This document shows, piece by piece, positions 47,162 through 57,154 of a DNA stretch of 64,000 bases; positions within the stretch are counted from its first letter, which is position 1; each line of letters starts with the position of its first letter. The position numbers and the translations under genes are program-made. The notes beneath the pieces are model-generated. The model saw only the letters and a program-made list of their open reading frames with translations, searched no databases and was not told the origin of the DNA. This stretch comes from Marinomonas agarivorans (lineage in GTDB: Bacteria; Pseudomonadota; Gammaproteobacteria; Pseudomonadales; Marinomonadaceae): positions 1 through 64,000 of the forward strand of contig NHNK02000002.1 in the NCBI GenBank assembly GCA_002173415.2, read 5' to 3'.

Positions 47162-48019
47162 TTATTTCTTCTTGATTGAACCCAGTTGCATGCCCATGGT
47201 GGTAGGGGAATCTGCTTCTAATTCGTTGGCCCATTCCATCACGTTTTCACCAAACAGAACGATGGCCGTAGAACCTAGTTTGAAACGGCCCATTTCATCG
47301 CCTTTTTCTAGTGTAATGTCATTTAATTTTGCATAGTCCCACGTGATAACTTGATCGGTGATTGGGGTGACTTGGCCTGCCCAAACAGTTTCTATGCTGG
47401 CAACGATCATGGCACCAACAAGAATGACAGCCATTGGACCAACCTCGGTTTCAAACAAACAAACGGTACGCTCATTGCGAGCAAATACATTTGGGATTTG
47501 TTCAGCTGTGACTTTATTCACAGAAAAGAGTTTACCTGGTACATGAATCATTTTAGTGAGTTTGCCCGTTAATGGCATGTGGACTCGGTGATAATCCTTG
47601 GGAGAAAGATAAATAGTGGCGAATTTACCGCCAAGAAATTGCGTTGCCAAACTGGCATCGCCACCCAATAAAGTGGTCAGGCTGTATGAGTGACCTTTTG
47701 CCTGCAATAACGTGCCATGTTCGATGTTGCCAATCTGGCTCACTGCACCGTCAGCAGGGCAGGCGATACTGCCTTTTTTATCAACAATTGGGCGCAATTC
47801 AGGTTTGATGGCACGAGTGAAAAAGTCATTAAAGCTTCTATAAGATCTTGGGTCTGATTCGATTGCTTGTTGCATATCGACATCATATTTATCAATAAAT
47901 TTTTCAATAAATAGGTTTTTTATCCATTCTTGCTCTGAGGCAGCAAGGTAGCCAATGAGGCGAGATAAGGTTTTTTGTGGTGTGATACGTTGAGCTAGAG
48001 CGAAAAGTTGATCTTTGTT
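47162..48019 (-). CDS. psd: Phosphatidylserine decarboxylase proenzyme
   Basis: Makes phosphatidylethanolamine at the inner membrane; self-cleaves at a conserved Gly-Ser to make a pyruvoyl group. The cleavage motif LGST is present in GRFKLGSTAIVLFGE near the C terminus. The frame is open from 48085, but I choose GTG 48019: AAAGGA lies 7 bases upstream and the resulting N terminus VNKDQLFALAQRITPQKTLSRLIG aligns with Pseudomonas Psd, giving 285 residues. About 65 bp after the HDOD gene, probably cotranscribed. Confidence 0.92.
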   Translation of the reverse strand, partial: NKDQLFALAQRITPQKTLSRLIGYLAASEQEWIKNLFIEKFIDKYDVDMQQAIESDPRSYRSFNDFFTRAIKPELRPIVDKKGSIACPADGAVSQIGNIEHGTLLQAKGHSYSLTTLLGGDASLATQFLGGKFATIYLSPKDYHRVHMPLTGKLTKMIHVPGKLFSVNKVTAEQIPNVFARNERTVCLFETEVGPMAVILVGAMIVASIETVWAGQVTPITDQVITWDYAKLNDITLEKGDEMGRFKLGSTAIVLFGENVMEWANELEADSPTTMGMQLGSIKKK

Positions 48020-48084
48020 CACAAATAAATCCTTTGTTATTTTAGTTAATACTGAGTTATGCAATAAATATAAGGAGTAAGACA

Positions 48085-49608
48085 TTAACCGAGTTTTTTA
48101 CTGACCAGTTGCAGTATGCGTTTAAAACTTGTCACTTCTTCTGACGAAAAGGCTTTGGGTGTTGAAATCCATAAAATAGTCCAATCTCCGTTTTTATGTG
48201 GGCAAGAAGCCAATATGAGTTGTTTGGTTTGCTTAGCTTGCATGAGCACTGGCTTGGGTAACTGTTTACTGATTTTTACCAGATTAGCACGATCTAATAA
48301 CATAACACTGCGCTTGCTCATAAGCTTTTTCATAATACTGGCATTAGCATTCCATTTGCTTTGCTTTAAGGCATCTTTATCAAAGCCATACTGCAAGCTG
48401 GTTTTTAGCTGTGATTGTGCATGTGAGTGACTCAGAATTAGAGCTTGCTTACCTGCTGGCAAGAGACTGCGCATGGATTTAAGCGCAGCAATAAGTACAT
48501 CCTTATTGCTAATATTAGAGGTAGATAACTGCTTGCTTAATTGGTTGAGCAATAAGGTGGTTTTGTCTTGGGAGCTAATTGCCTTTTTCGCTTGTACTTT
48601 TTTCTTGCTACCTAGAGGAATAATCTTTGTTCCCATACCGTAGAGATAGGGTGCCAATAAATCACAAGCAAGGGGAACTTTCGTATGATTGCTATACAAT
48701 TTTGCTGCCTCTACCGTGGCGACGTGTGTGGTTTGTACTATGATCGAGTGCTTAGTATGTAGAGCAGTAGAAATAGCACGATAATACACATCTAACGTTT
48801 TGTTGCGCCAGCTATTTTGGTTCGCAAGTTGGGCAACTTTGGTTGCACAAGCAGAAAATAATAAATCGTTGTTGGCTAAAAAGACTAGACGTTTGTCTTC
48901 CAGATAATGGGGGATTTCATCAACATTATCGGTTAAAGCCGCCAGTTCTTTTAATTCTTTAACATTCGGTACATGCTCGCTCATATATGTGTTTATAATA
49001 GAGCTAGGCATATTCCAATGTTGGAACATTTTGGCGGAAAGTTGATCAATTCGACACCCAAAAATATCTTCTTCTGCTTCTTTCTGGGTTTTTCCTTGCT
49101 TGATGCTTTCGGTCATTTCTGTCATTTGATTATAGGCATAAAACCATAGTAACCAGCGTACAGCATCACGATAAAATGTGGTCCAGAAAACATCCTCGCT
49201 ATGGGAACTTGGCCGCCGCATTGACCAATATTTGGCAATAGTGGCTGCTTCGTAGCTGATTTGTTGCTGACGAAGAAACTCTTGATGGGCTTTGTTGTCT
49301 CTGGCAAAGGTGCAGGGATAAAGCTTTTGAGTGATTTTTAATAAGCCATTCATGCCGATCATCGAAGCAGCATGGATAGGTGTTTTGATGTCACCGCGAT
49401 TACTGGTCACCATTTTATTGGCGACAGAGATAGTCATAAAGCCAACAAAGGGTTCACCAGCTATATGCTTTTGCATCTTATCGATTGCTTCATCTGGCGC
49501 AGTAAGGTGTCGACTGATTTTTTTTAGATGGTCAGCTGCTACAGGGAATTTTTTGTGTTGTAAAAATATTAGCCATTCTTCAAGGCTAGATGGTGATTTG
49601 TTGCTCAT
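48085..49608 (-). CDS. HDOD-domain protein
   Basis: 507 residues. The N-terminal half has the HDOD pattern (HIAGEPFVGFMTISVANKM, HAASMIGMNGLLKITQKLYP, ISYEAATIAKYWS, DAVRWLLWFYAYNQM), a degenerate HD-type metal-binding fold with a scaffold or signalling role in many proteobacteria. The C-terminal half is weakly defined, mostly helical. Divergent from motA, 124 bp away, and just upstream of psd. Specific function unknown. Confidence 0.78.
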   Translation of the reverse strand: MSNKSPSSLEEWLIFLQHKKFPVAADHLKKISRHLTAPDEAIDKMQKHIAGEPFVGFMTISVANKMVTSNRGDIKTPIHAASMIGMNGLLKITQKLYPCTFARDNKAHQEFLRQQQISYEAATIAKYWSMRRPSSHSEDVFWTTFYRDAVRWLLWFYAYNQMTEMTESIKQGKTQKEAEEDIFGCRIDQLSAKMFQHWNMPSSIINTYMSEHVPNVKELKELAALTDNVDEIPHYLEDKRLVFLANNDLLFSACATKVAQLANQNSWRNKTLDVYYRAISTALHTKHSIIVQTTHVATVEAAKLYSNHTKVPLACDLLAPYLYGMGTKIIPLGSKKKVQAKKAISSQDKTTLLLNQLSKQLSTSNISNKDVLIAALKSMRSLLPAGKQALILSHSHAQSQLKTSLQYGFDKDALKQSKWNANASIMKKLMSKRSVMLLDRANLVKISKQLPKPVLMQAKQTKQLILASCPHKNGDWTILWISTPKAFSSEEVTSFKRILQLVSKKLG

Positions 49609-49732
49609 AGTTAATTACATTAGCAGCTAAAAACAAATTATCTTACTCAAAAGTTCTTATTTTTGAGTAAATTATAATGATAATACTTGATAAACAATGT
49701 TGAGCATACCCTAAGTATGTAGGAAAAAAACT

Positions 49733-50587
49733 ATGTTAGTGTTAATTGGTTTTGTTGTCGTATTGGCCAGCGTCTTATTTGGTTATGTTGCTGCCCACGG
49801 CCAGTTGGCAGCTTTATGGCAGCCATTTGAAATTATTATTATCTGTGGCGCAGCATTAGGGGCATTTATGATTGCTTGCCCTTTACCTCTGCAGAAGCGC
49901 GTTTTGCACTTTTTGCCACAGACCTTTTTAGGGAACCGACATAATAAACTGTTTTATATGGGGCTATTAGCTTTAATGTATAGCTTGTTCTTCCGTAGCC
50001 GTCAAAATGGTTTCTTATCTATTGAAACGCATATTGAGTCACCTTATGAAAGTGAGCTTTTTCAAAACTTTCCTGATGTTTTACGAGATCATGAGATAGT
50101 AAATTTTTTAACGGATAACTATCGGGTTTTTACTTTAACTGGCCTACCAGCGCACGAATTAGAAGCCTTGATGGATGGAGAAATAGAGCATATTGCTGAA
50201 GAGTTGATGGCGCCTTCTCATGCGGTGAATAAGGTTGCAGAAGCGTTACCGGGATTTGGTATTGTGGCAGCTGTTTTAGGTATCGTGATTACAATGGGAT
50301 CGATAGGTGGACCGCTCGAACAAATTGGTACTCACGTTGCTGCGGCATTGGTAGGAACTTTCCTTGGGGTCTTTTTTGCCTATGGTTTTGTCGGCCCGCT
50401 TGCATCTAACATGCATCTAGTTGGTGAACAGCAATTGAGAGCATATCACTGTATTCGTACTGCGTTAGTGTCGACTGTTTCTGGGTATTCACCTGGTGCA
50501 GCTGTAGAAACAGGGCGAAAATTACTGCCACCTGAAGTGCGACCCAGTTTTGCTGAATTAGCCGATTACTTACGAGACTTTCGCTGA
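49733..50587 (+). CDS. motA: Flagellar motor stator protein MotA
   Basis: 284 residues, E. coli-type MotA (295) with four membrane segments: FVVVLASVLFGYVAA, FEIIIICGAALGAFMIA, and the pair around LPGFGIVAAVLGIVITMGS and HVAAALVGTFLGVFFAYGF, the latter two lining the proton path. The E. coli-like loop sequence suggests a proton-driven stator. Paired with motB 43 bp downstream. Confidence 0.95.
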   Translation: MLVLIGFVVVLASVLFGYVAAHGQLAALWQPFEIIIICGAALGAFMIACPLPLQKRVLHFLPQTFLGNRHNKLFYMGLLALMYSLFFRSRQNGFLSIETHIESPYESELFQNFPDVLRDHEIVNFLTDNYRVFTLTGLPAHELEALMDGEIEHIAEELMAPSHAVNKVAEALPGFGIVAAVLGIVITMGSIGGPLEQIGTHVAAALVGTFLGVFFAYGFVGPLASNMHLVGEQQLRAYHCIRTALVSTVSGYSPGAAVETGRKLLPPEVRPSFAELADYLRDFR

Positions 50588-50630
50588 TTTTTTACGTTGA
50601 TTTTCTTTTTACTGATACACAGGTAATGCT

Positions 50631-51536
50631 ATGGCTGAGAAGTCAGATACTCCGATTCGACGTGTTCGAAAAATAAAAAAAGCTGCGCCGCATGGTGGAG
50701 CATGGAAAATTGCTTTAGCCGACTTTGCTTTAGCTATGATGGCTTTTTTTATGGTGTTATGGATTATGAGTGTTGCTTCACCTGAAGAGCTAGCAGCGAT
50801 TGAAGGATACTTTAATGATCCAAAAGGTATTGGAACTGCGGGCCATAGTAATAATCCAATTGATTTAGGAGGCAGCCCTGCCAAAAGTAACCAGCATAAA
50901 CTTGACTTACTTTTACCCGATCCCGGTAGTGTTAAAACACCGGAGAAAACCGATCTAAATGAAGAAGCATCCGCAACAAAAGAAAAAGCAGAATTGGTTG
51001 AGACTATCAGTAATATGATGCAAGAAGTCGAAGTGCTGAAGTCCGTTGAAAGCAACATCAAAATCGACATTACACCTGATGGTGTGCGAATCACGCTATT
51101 GGATAATGAAAACAAGCCTATGTTTAGCAAAGGCAGTGGCCAGTTGACGCCTGAATTTGAGGCGGTGCTATTAAATGTTGGGCAAGTAATTTCGCAACTT
51201 AAAAATCAAATTGTTATTGCGGGTCATACCGATTCTTCAACTTACAGTACGGGCCCTATTGGCAATTGGGAGTTGTCTGCCATGCGAGCCAATGAAGCGC
51301 GCCGACTATTGGAAGAGGGAGGTGTTCGGGATGCCAATATGGCGCAAGTAGTCGGATTGGCTGATAGTGTGCCTTATGACAAAGAAGACCCGACAGGAGC
51401 AACAAACCGACGAGTTAGCCTTATTCTACTAACTGACGAAGGTTATCGGGCTATGGTGGAGCGTAATCGTCGTAGCTACTCTGAAGTAGAAGTAGAGCAA
51501 AAGAATCAGCCGTTAAAAGCAGAAGATGTTTTTTAA
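50631..51536 (+). CDS. motB: Flagellar motor stator protein MotB
   Basis: 301 residues: one membrane segment (KIALADFALAMMAFFMVLWIMSV) carrying the essential Asp at about residue 31, a linker, then an OmpA-like peptidoglycan-binding domain (IVIAGHTDSSTYSTGPIGNWELSAMRANEARRLLEEGG … PTGATNRRVSLIL). AGG-type ribosome binding site before ATG. Convergent with rsgA. Confidence 0.95.
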   Translation: MAEKSDTPIRRVRKIKKAAPHGGAWKIALADFALAMMAFFMVLWIMSVASPEELAAIEGYFNDPKGIGTAGHSNNPIDLGGSPAKSNQHKLDLLLPDPGSVKTPEKTDLNEEASATKEKAELVETISNMMQEVEVLKSVESNIKIDITPDGVRITLLDNENKPMFSKGSGQLTPEFEAVLLNVGQVISQLKNQIVIAGHTDSSTYSTGPIGNWELSAMRANEARRLLEEGGVRDANMAQVVGLADSVPYDKEDPTGATNRRVSLILLTDEGYRAMVERNRRSYSEVEVEQKNQPLKAEDVF

Positions 51537-51575
51537 GAATCAATTTGTGGCGTAATGAAATGGTTAATATAGGTG

Positions 51576-52628
51576 TTACAAACGTTCGATAATAGACTGT
51601 TTGATACGTAGATAACTAGCAAAGCGTGTTGCAGATATCGCACCGTTTTCTAACGCGGCTCGAATAGCGCATCCTGGCTCTTGTTCGTGAGCACAATCAC
51701 GAAAACGGCAGTGACCAATATGAGGGCGAAATTCAATAAAGCCGTGCAGTAACTCTTCTAAAGATATATGCCATAAACCGAACTCCCTGATTCCTGGCGA
51801 ATCAATTAAATCTCCGCCTATGGGCATATGAAAGAGTTTTGCTGTGGTGGTGGTATGAGTGCCTTTTTTGCGTTTTTGCGATAGCTCACCAACAGATAAG
51901 TCTACACCGGGTAATAACGTATTTACTAAGGACGACTTACCCACGCCAGATTGGCCGACAAAGACACTGGTTTTTTCTTTCAGAAATGCATAAAGCTGAT
52001 CCATAGCTTCAGGCAATAAAGTGGACGTTTGGATAACTCGATAACCAAGGTCCGTATAGGTAGCCAGCAGAGCATGCAATGCCTCTTTATTCTCATCCGT
52101 AATAAGGTCAATTTTATTTAGTAAGATAACAGGGGGGATACCAGCCGTTTCAGCGGCGACCAAATAACGATCAATTAAATTCGCATGAGCCAATGGTTCT
52201 GCTGCAATAACAATAATAATGTGGTTAATATTGGCAGCGACAGGTTTTAACCTACCATGCATATCAGGACGACATAAGTCGTTATCACGTTCCATTTTAG
52301 CAACAACCACACCGCTGCCTTGTTGATCAGGGCGCCAGACGACTTTGTCGCCAGTTACCAGCTGACCTAGGTTCGCTCGTAGGTTGCAGCGAGTAGCGAC
52401 CAGTTTTTGTGTCTCTGTGCCTGTTTCAGTTGCAATGGTTAGTGTACTTTCAACTTCCACTTGAGTGCCAAAGTGCGATAGCACCAAACCTTCTATTTCA
52501 GGGCCAAGGTCTGATGATTGTAAAACCACTTCGGTTTTTTCTGCGCGTTTATTAATACGTTTGGTGCGCTCTTCTTGTATTTTTTCAATACGCCAAGCTT
52601 GTTGTTTAGTGAGTTTTCTTTTCGACAT
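51576..52628 (-). CDS. rsgA: Ribosome small subunit-dependent GTPase A
   Basis: Late 30S maturation GTPase. 350 residues from ATG 52628; the frame is open 10 codons further. OB-fold N terminus, circularly permuted GTPase with NKID (G4) preceding G1 GQSGVGKSSLVNTL, then DSPGIREF (G3), and a zinc-binding tail HCRFRDCAHEQEPGCAI. Start chosen because MSKRKLTKQQAWRIEKIQ matches the family N terminus. Divergent from orn. Confidence 0.95.
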   Translation of the reverse strand: MSKRKLTKQQAWRIEKIQEERTKRINKRAEKTEVVLQSSDLGPEIEGLVLSHFGTQVEVESTLTIATETGTETQKLVATRCNLRANLGQLVTGDKVVWRPDQQGSGVVVAKMERDNDLCRPDMHGRLKPVAANINHIIIVIAAEPLAHANLIDRYLVAAETAGIPPVILLNKIDLITDENKEALHALLATYTDLGYRVIQTSTLLPEAMDQLYAFLKEKTSVFVGQSGVGKSSLVNTLLPGVDLSVGELSQKRKKGTHTTTTAKLFHMPIGGDLIDSPGIREFGLWHISLEELLHGFIEFRPHIGHCRFRDCAHEQEPGCAIRAALENGAISATRFASYLRIKQSIIERL

Positions 52629-52702
52629 TATTTGGTGTTGCCCTTTAATCTGGTACATAGAGTATAATGCCTTGCATTGATAATAAAGGACTTACGCCTG
52701 CG

Positions 52703-53257
52703 ATGAAGAAAGATAAAGAAAACTTAGTGTGGATTGACCTGGAAATGACTGGTCTTAATCCAGAGCAAAATACCATCATAGAAATTGCGACAATAGTGAC
52801 GGATAAAGATTTGAATGTTTTAGCGGAGGGGCCCAGTTTAGCTATCTATCAACCCAAAGAGGTTATGGATGCTATGGATGAGTGGTGTACAACCCATCAT
52901 GGGCAATCAGGGTTAACAGAGAGAGTGTTAGCTAGCCAAGTATCAATGCGACAAGCGGAACAGCAAACTATTGCTTTTTTAGAGCAATATGTAGGGAAAG
53001 GAGAGTCACCAATTTGTGGTAACAGTGTTGGTCAGGACCGTCGTTTTTTATATCGATACATGCCAGAGCTCGAAGCGTTCTTCCATTATCGTTATCTTGA
53101 TGTAAGTACAGTGAAAGAATTAGCAAGGCGTTGGCAGCCGGAGGTATTAGACGGTTTCACGAAAACAGGTACACATCTAGCGTTAGATGATATTCGTGAA
53201 TCCATTGCCGAGTTGGCGTATTATCGACAGCACTTTTTTAACTTTGCCAACACGTAA
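52703..53257 (+). CDS. orn: Oligoribonuclease
   Basis: Degrades short oligoribonucleotides and pGpG. 184 residues, close to E. coli Orn (181). DEDDh-type exonuclease motifs: WIDLEMTGL (Asp, Glu), [19 protein letters not shown], and [18 protein letters not shown]. Start set at ATG 52703 ([10 protein letters not shown]); the frame is also open from 52667. Divergent from rsgA. Confidence 0.96.
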   Translation: MKKDKENLVWIDLEMTGLNPEQNTIIEIATIVTDKDLNVLAEGPSLAIYQPKEVMDAMDEWCTTHHGQSGLTERVLASQVSMRQAEQQTIAFLEQYVGKGESPICGNSVGQDRRFLYRYMPELEAFFHYRYLDVSTVKELARRWQPEVLDGFTKTGTHLALDDIRESIAELAYYRQHFFNFANT

Positions 53258-53302
53258 TAACTATTTGCCTACACGTAATAAATAGAAGAGCAATAAATAG
53301 AA
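53243..53302 (+). repeat. Tandem duplications at the orn stop codon and before tsaE
   Basis: An 18-bp unit ending …acacgtaataa occurs at 53243–53260 and 53264–53281 with one mismatch, period 21 bp, the first copy containing the orn stop. An 11-bp unit aataaatagaa occurs at 53277–53287 and 53292–53302. Both are adjacent near-exact duplications in a short non-coding gap. Confidence 0.75.
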
Positions 53303-53309
53303 AAAAATT

Positions 53310-53768
53310 ATGAAAGAGATTTGTGTCGAGTTGCAGGGTGAAGAGGCGATGATAGAGTACGGTGCTTATCTAGCCAAGTCATTATCCCATACTCATACTA
53401 TTTATCTTCAAGGTAACCTTGGAATGGGGAAAACGACCTTGGTAAGAGGTTTTCTTCAAGGGCACGGTTACTATGGGGCAGTAAAAAGTCCGACTTATAC
53501 TCTGGTTGAACCTTATGAGCTGCCTGAAGGTCAACTTTATCATTTCGACCTTTATCGGTTAGGCGACCCAGAAGAATTGGAATACATGGGGATTCGTGAT
53601 TATTTCGATCAAGATAGCATTAGTTTGATTGAATGGCCCGATAAAGGGCAAGGTTATTTGCCTGCGGCCGATATTATTATCAGGATAGAGATGATTCCTA
53701 ACGGTAGGCGAGTTATGATTACTGCGAATAATGAGCAAGCAGAAACGACAATCAGCTTGCTAATGTAA
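53310..53768 (+). CDS. tsaE: tRNA threonylcarbamoyladenosine biosynthesis protein TsaE
   Basis: ATPase of the TsaBDE complex that installs t6A37 on tRNA. 152 residues (E. coli 153). Walker A GNLGMGKTTLVRGFLQ, SPTYTLVEPYEL, HFDLYRLGDPEELEYMGIRDYF and LIEWPDKGQGYLP are all diagnostic. The ribosome binding site is weak. First of a plus-strand run to purA. Confidence 0.95.
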   Translation: MKEICVELQGEEAMIEYGAYLAKSLSHTHTIYLQGNLGMGKTTLVRGFLQGHGYYGAVKSPTYTLVEPYELPEGQLYHFDLYRLGDPEELEYMGIRDYFDQDSISLIEWPDKGQGYLPAADIIIRIEMIPNGRRVMITANNEQAETTISLLM

Positions 53769-53825
53769 AAGCATTTTTAACTTTTTAACTTACGTGATGT
53801 TTATCTTGCGAGGCGCGTTTCATTA

Positions 53826-55166
53826 ATGCCTGATATGTACACAAAAATCCCTAGTTTGTTTATGAAAATAGCGAGCATTTTTCTGCTGCTTTTTTCTATT
53901 TTAGCGCAAGCGGGGACGATCAATGATATTCGTATATCTCAGTCAAATGGTTTAACTCGTTTAATCTTTGATCTTTCCAAAAAAGCCGATCACCGTCTTT
54001 TCCCTCTATCTAACCCTGATCGTATTGTGCTCGATATCAATAATGGTGTTTTATCAAGCCGAGTTGAAAATAAGCTATCGACTTTGTCATCTGGCGCACT
54101 GGCCAAAGTGCGTACAGGAGATCGAAAAAATGGCATTCGCTTTGTGTTGGATTTGAAGCAAAAAGTTAAAGCGAAAAGTAGTGTGCTGCCACCCAGTGGT
54201 AAATACGGTAATCGAGTGATTGTCGATTTAAGTTATGGCAAGTCGACAAATTTTAGTACGCCAGTAAAAACAGCCGATAACATCCTAAATATAAAGCGTG
54301 ATATCGTTATTGTGGTTGATGCTGGACATGGAGGAAAAGACCCTGGGGCGATTGGTAAATTTAAGATAAAAGAAAAACACATCGTTCTATCTATTGCCAA
54401 AGAGCTTGCAAAGCGAATAAACGCTACAAGAGGGTTTAAAGCTGTATTAACACGATCAACAGATATTTATCTACCATTGCGAACTCGCTCAAAAATAGCA
54501 CGAGAAGCAAATGCGGATTTATTGGTATCAGTTCATGCGGATGCATTTACCAACTCGCGTGCTCGTGGCGCTTCTGTCTGGGCTTTGTCTCTCAGTGGTA
54601 AAACAAGTGAGATGGGCCGTTGGTTGGCACAACAAGAGCAGGCGGCCGATCTTGTGGGCGGGATTTCCCTTGATGATAAAGACGAACTTCTCGCAGAAGT
54701 TCTATTGGATATGTCGATGAATTCGACCATCCAATCTAGTTTGAACATCGGCGAGCGGGTGGTGAAAAAAATGGACGTGGTTGCTCATATGCATAAAGAT
54801 ACGGTGCAGCAAGCAGGGTTTGTGGTATTAAAGTCACCCGATATTCCATCCATTCTAGTCGAAACAGGGTTTGTGTCTAACGCAACGGAAGCCAAAAATC
54901 TTGGTAGTGCTAATTACCGTAAAAAAATTGCACGGTCTATTGCTGAAGGCATTGTATTAGCTTTTAGAGAAACACCGCCCCAAGGGTCTTTGCTTGCGTG
55001 GGAACAGCAGAATAAATTAGCCGGTTCTTACGTTGTTTCCAAAGGCGATACTTTGTCCAGTATTGCGCGTCGAAATAGTGTCTCTTTGGCGGCTTTACGT
55101 CGAGCAAACTCTCTGAAAAATGATGCTATTCGGATTGGGCAAAAGTTAGTTATTCCAGCCCCTTGA
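53826..55166 (+). CDS. N-acetylmuramoyl-L-alanine amidase (AmiB/AmiC type)
   Basis: Periplasmic cell-wall amidase that splits daughter cells. 446 residues: signal peptide to about residue 28 (ILAQAG), AMIN domain, Amidase_3 domain with zinc ligands in VVDAGHGGKDPGAIG near 162, LVSVHADAF, and catalytic Glu in ILVETGFVSN near 345, then a C-terminal LysM domain (GSYVVSKGDTLSSIARRNSVSLAALRRAN). Located between tsaE and mutL, as amiB is in E. coli and pseudomonads. Start from ATG 53826; 53862 (MKIASIFLLLF) is an alternative. Confidence 0.93.
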   Translation: MPDMYTKIPSLFMKIASIFLLLFSILAQAGTINDIRISQSNGLTRLIFDLSKKADHRLFPLSNPDRIVLDINNGVLSSRVENKLSTLSSGALAKVRTGDRKNGIRFVLDLKQKVKAKSSVLPPSGKYGNRVIVDLSYGKSTNFSTPVKTADNILNIKRDIVIVVDAGHGGKDPGAIGKFKIKEKHIVLSIAKELAKRINATRGFKAVLTRSTDIYLPLRTRSKIAREANADLLVSVHADAFTNSRARGASVWALSLSGKTSEMGRWLAQQEQAADLVGGISLDDKDELLAEVLLDMSMNSTIQSSLNIGERVVKKMDVVAHMHKDTVQQAGFVVLKSPDIPSILVETGFVSNATEAKNLGSANYRKKIARSIAEGIVLAFRETPPQGSLLAWEQQNKLAGSYVVSKGDTLSSIARRNSVSLAALRRANSLKNDAIRIGQKLVIPAP

Positions 55167-55211
55167 TATTGATTGTATTTTTGTTTCAAACACGAGCCTT
55201 ACGGATAACCT

Positions 55212-57152
55212 ATGCAACGAATTAACTTACTTTCGCCACGTTTGGCCAACCAGATTGCTGCGGGTGAAGTGGTTGAACGACCTGCCTCTGTGGTAAAGGA
55301 GCTATTAGAAAATAGCTTGGATGCCGGCGCCACTCAATTGGATATTGATATTCAGCAGGGCGGCATTCGTCAGATTAAGATTCGAGATAACGGCGCCGGC
55401 ATTGTCAAAGAGGATTTGCCTTTGGCATTGAGTCGGCACGCAACTAGTAAGATCCATACGCTTGATGATCTTGAAGCGGTTGGGACATTAGGCTTTCGCG
55501 GCGAAGCGTTAGCGAGTATTAGTTCCGTTTCTCGCCTTGTTTTAACGTCTCACGCACAAGGTGAAGAAGATGCTTGGCAGGTAGAAACAGAAGGGAAGGA
55601 TATGGGGGCGTCGGTGAAACCTGCTGCTCACCCTCAGGGAACCTGCATCGAAGTAAGAGACTTATTTTTTAATACGCCAGCACGGCGAAAATTTCTCAAA
55701 ACAGAAAAAACGGAATTTAATCATCTGAGCGAAGTGGTTAAACGCCTTGCTTTAAGTCGCTATGACGTGGCGTTTAACCTAAGTCATGATGGTCGTCAAA
55801 TATATAGCCTACGTGCCGTGTCCGATCAACTACATGCGGAGCATCGTCTTGCCACCTTATTAGGCAAACCCTTCATTGAAAATGCACTCACCATAGATGT
55901 TGAATCGGCAGGATTGCGCTTATGGGGCTGGATTGGGCTGCCAACGTTTTCTCGTTCACAGGCGGATTTACAATATTTTTTCGTTAACGGTCGTGTTGTG
56001 AAAGACAAGCTAGTTGCACATGCTGTGCGCCAAGCTTACCGTGATGTTTTATATAATGGTCGTCATCCTACTTTCGTGTTGTATCTTGAATTAGATCCAG
56101 CCACTGTGGATGTCAATGTGCATCCGACTAAGCACGAAGTACGTTTTCGTGATGGCCGCCTAGTTCACGACTTTCTTTTTAGCAAAATTCATAAAGTATT
56201 GGCAGAGGTTAGGCCTGAGGCGAGCAATGCAACAACAGAAGAGTTGGCGTCAGATGTGTCGCCGACAATTTCAGTGCAACCGAACCTAACTCTGAATAAC
56301 AATCCAGAAAATCTTTCTTGGATGCAAAAAGGCTATAGTTCGCAAAGTGCTTATACTGACAAGCCAACAGCCCCCGAGCAAATAAGGGAACAGCTTGGCA
56401 CCTTGCAAAGCATGTCGGAGTTTGCAGCAGGGTTAGATGGTCACGAAGATGTGTCAGAACGACCGGCTTGGTTGTCAGCAACGGAGCAAATTAACCCAGA
56501 GACTGGTGAGGTTATAATCTCAGCGTCTATGTACCGCTCAGGCGTAGCGGAAGCAGAAAGATCAGGCATGCCGCCACTGGGATTTGCAGTGGCGCAATTG
56601 CATGGCATTTTTATTCTGGCAGAAAATCAAGCCGGCATGGTTGTCGTTGATATGCATGCAGCTCATGAACGAATTTTGTATGAAAGAATGAAAAGTGCTT
56701 TCTACAGTAAAGACATGGCGTCACAACCCCTGTTGGTACCGATAAACATTACCGTGGCACAAAGTGAAGCAGACCTTATCGAAGAGCGCCCCGATATCTT
56801 TACCTCGTTTGGCTTTGTTATAGAACGTTCTGGACCGGAAAGTGTTATGGTAAGAGAAGTGCCTATAATTCTTAGCAAAGGTGATATTGAAGGTCTTGTT
56901 CGAGACTTGATTAGTGATTTGGTGATAAATGGCGTAACGGATTTGCTTGAAAGTCGAGCAAATGAACTTATGGCGACGATGGCATGTCATGGCTCTGTTC
57001 GCGCGAATCGAAAATTAACCATTGCTGAAATGAACAGCTTACTACGAGACATGGAAATTACCGAGCGTAGTGGGCAATGCAATCATGGTCGGCCTACTTG
57101 GACCCAGCTCTCCTTGTCTGAGCTAGATAAACTTTTCTTAAGAGGGCGGTAA
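55212..57152 (+). CDS. mutL: DNA mismatch repair protein MutL
   Basis: 646 residues. N-terminal GHKL ATPase: [49 protein letters not shown]. The C-terminal part contains [12 protein letters not shown] near 480, [12 protein letters not shown] and QCNHGRPT near the end. These resemble the DQHA(x)2E(x)4E, ACR and CPHGRP motifs of MutL proteins with intrinsic endonuclease activity, unlike E. coli MutL, which relies on MutH. No mutH or dam in the window. Confidence 0.95.
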   Translation: MQRINLLSPRLANQIAAGEVVERPASVVKELLENSLDAGATQLDIDIQQGGIRQIKIRDNGAGIVKEDLPLALSRHATSKIHTLDDLEAVGTLGFRGEALASISSVSRLVLTSHAQGEEDAWQVETEGKDMGASVKPAAHPQGTCIEVRDLFFNTPARRKFLKTEKTEFNHLSEVVKRLALSRYDVAFNLSHDGRQIYSLRAVSDQLHAEHRLATLLGKPFIENALTIDVESAGLRLWGWIGLPTFSRSQADLQYFFVNGRVVKDKLVAHAVRQAYRDVLYNGRHPTFVLYLELDPATVDVNVHPTKHEVRFRDGRLVHDFLFSKIHKVLAEVRPEASNATTEELASDVSPTISVQPNLTLNNNPENLSWMQKGYSSQSAYTDKPTAPEQIREQLGTLQSMSEFAAGLDGHEDVSERPAWLSATEQINPETGEVIISASMYRSGVAEAERSGMPPLGFAVAQLHGIFILAENQAGMVVVDMHAAHERILYERMKSAFYSKDMASQPLLVPINITVAQSEADLIEERPDIFTSFGFVIERSGPESVMVREVPIILSKGDIEGLVRDLISDLVINGVTDLLESRANELMATMACHGSVRANRKLTIAEMNSLLRDMEITERSGQCNHGRPTWTQLSLSELDKLFLRGR

Positions 57153-57154
57153 TT

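Noticed and set aside
50609-51130. 173-residue minus-strand frame opposite motB
   Set aside because: Antisense shadow of a clear MotB gene.
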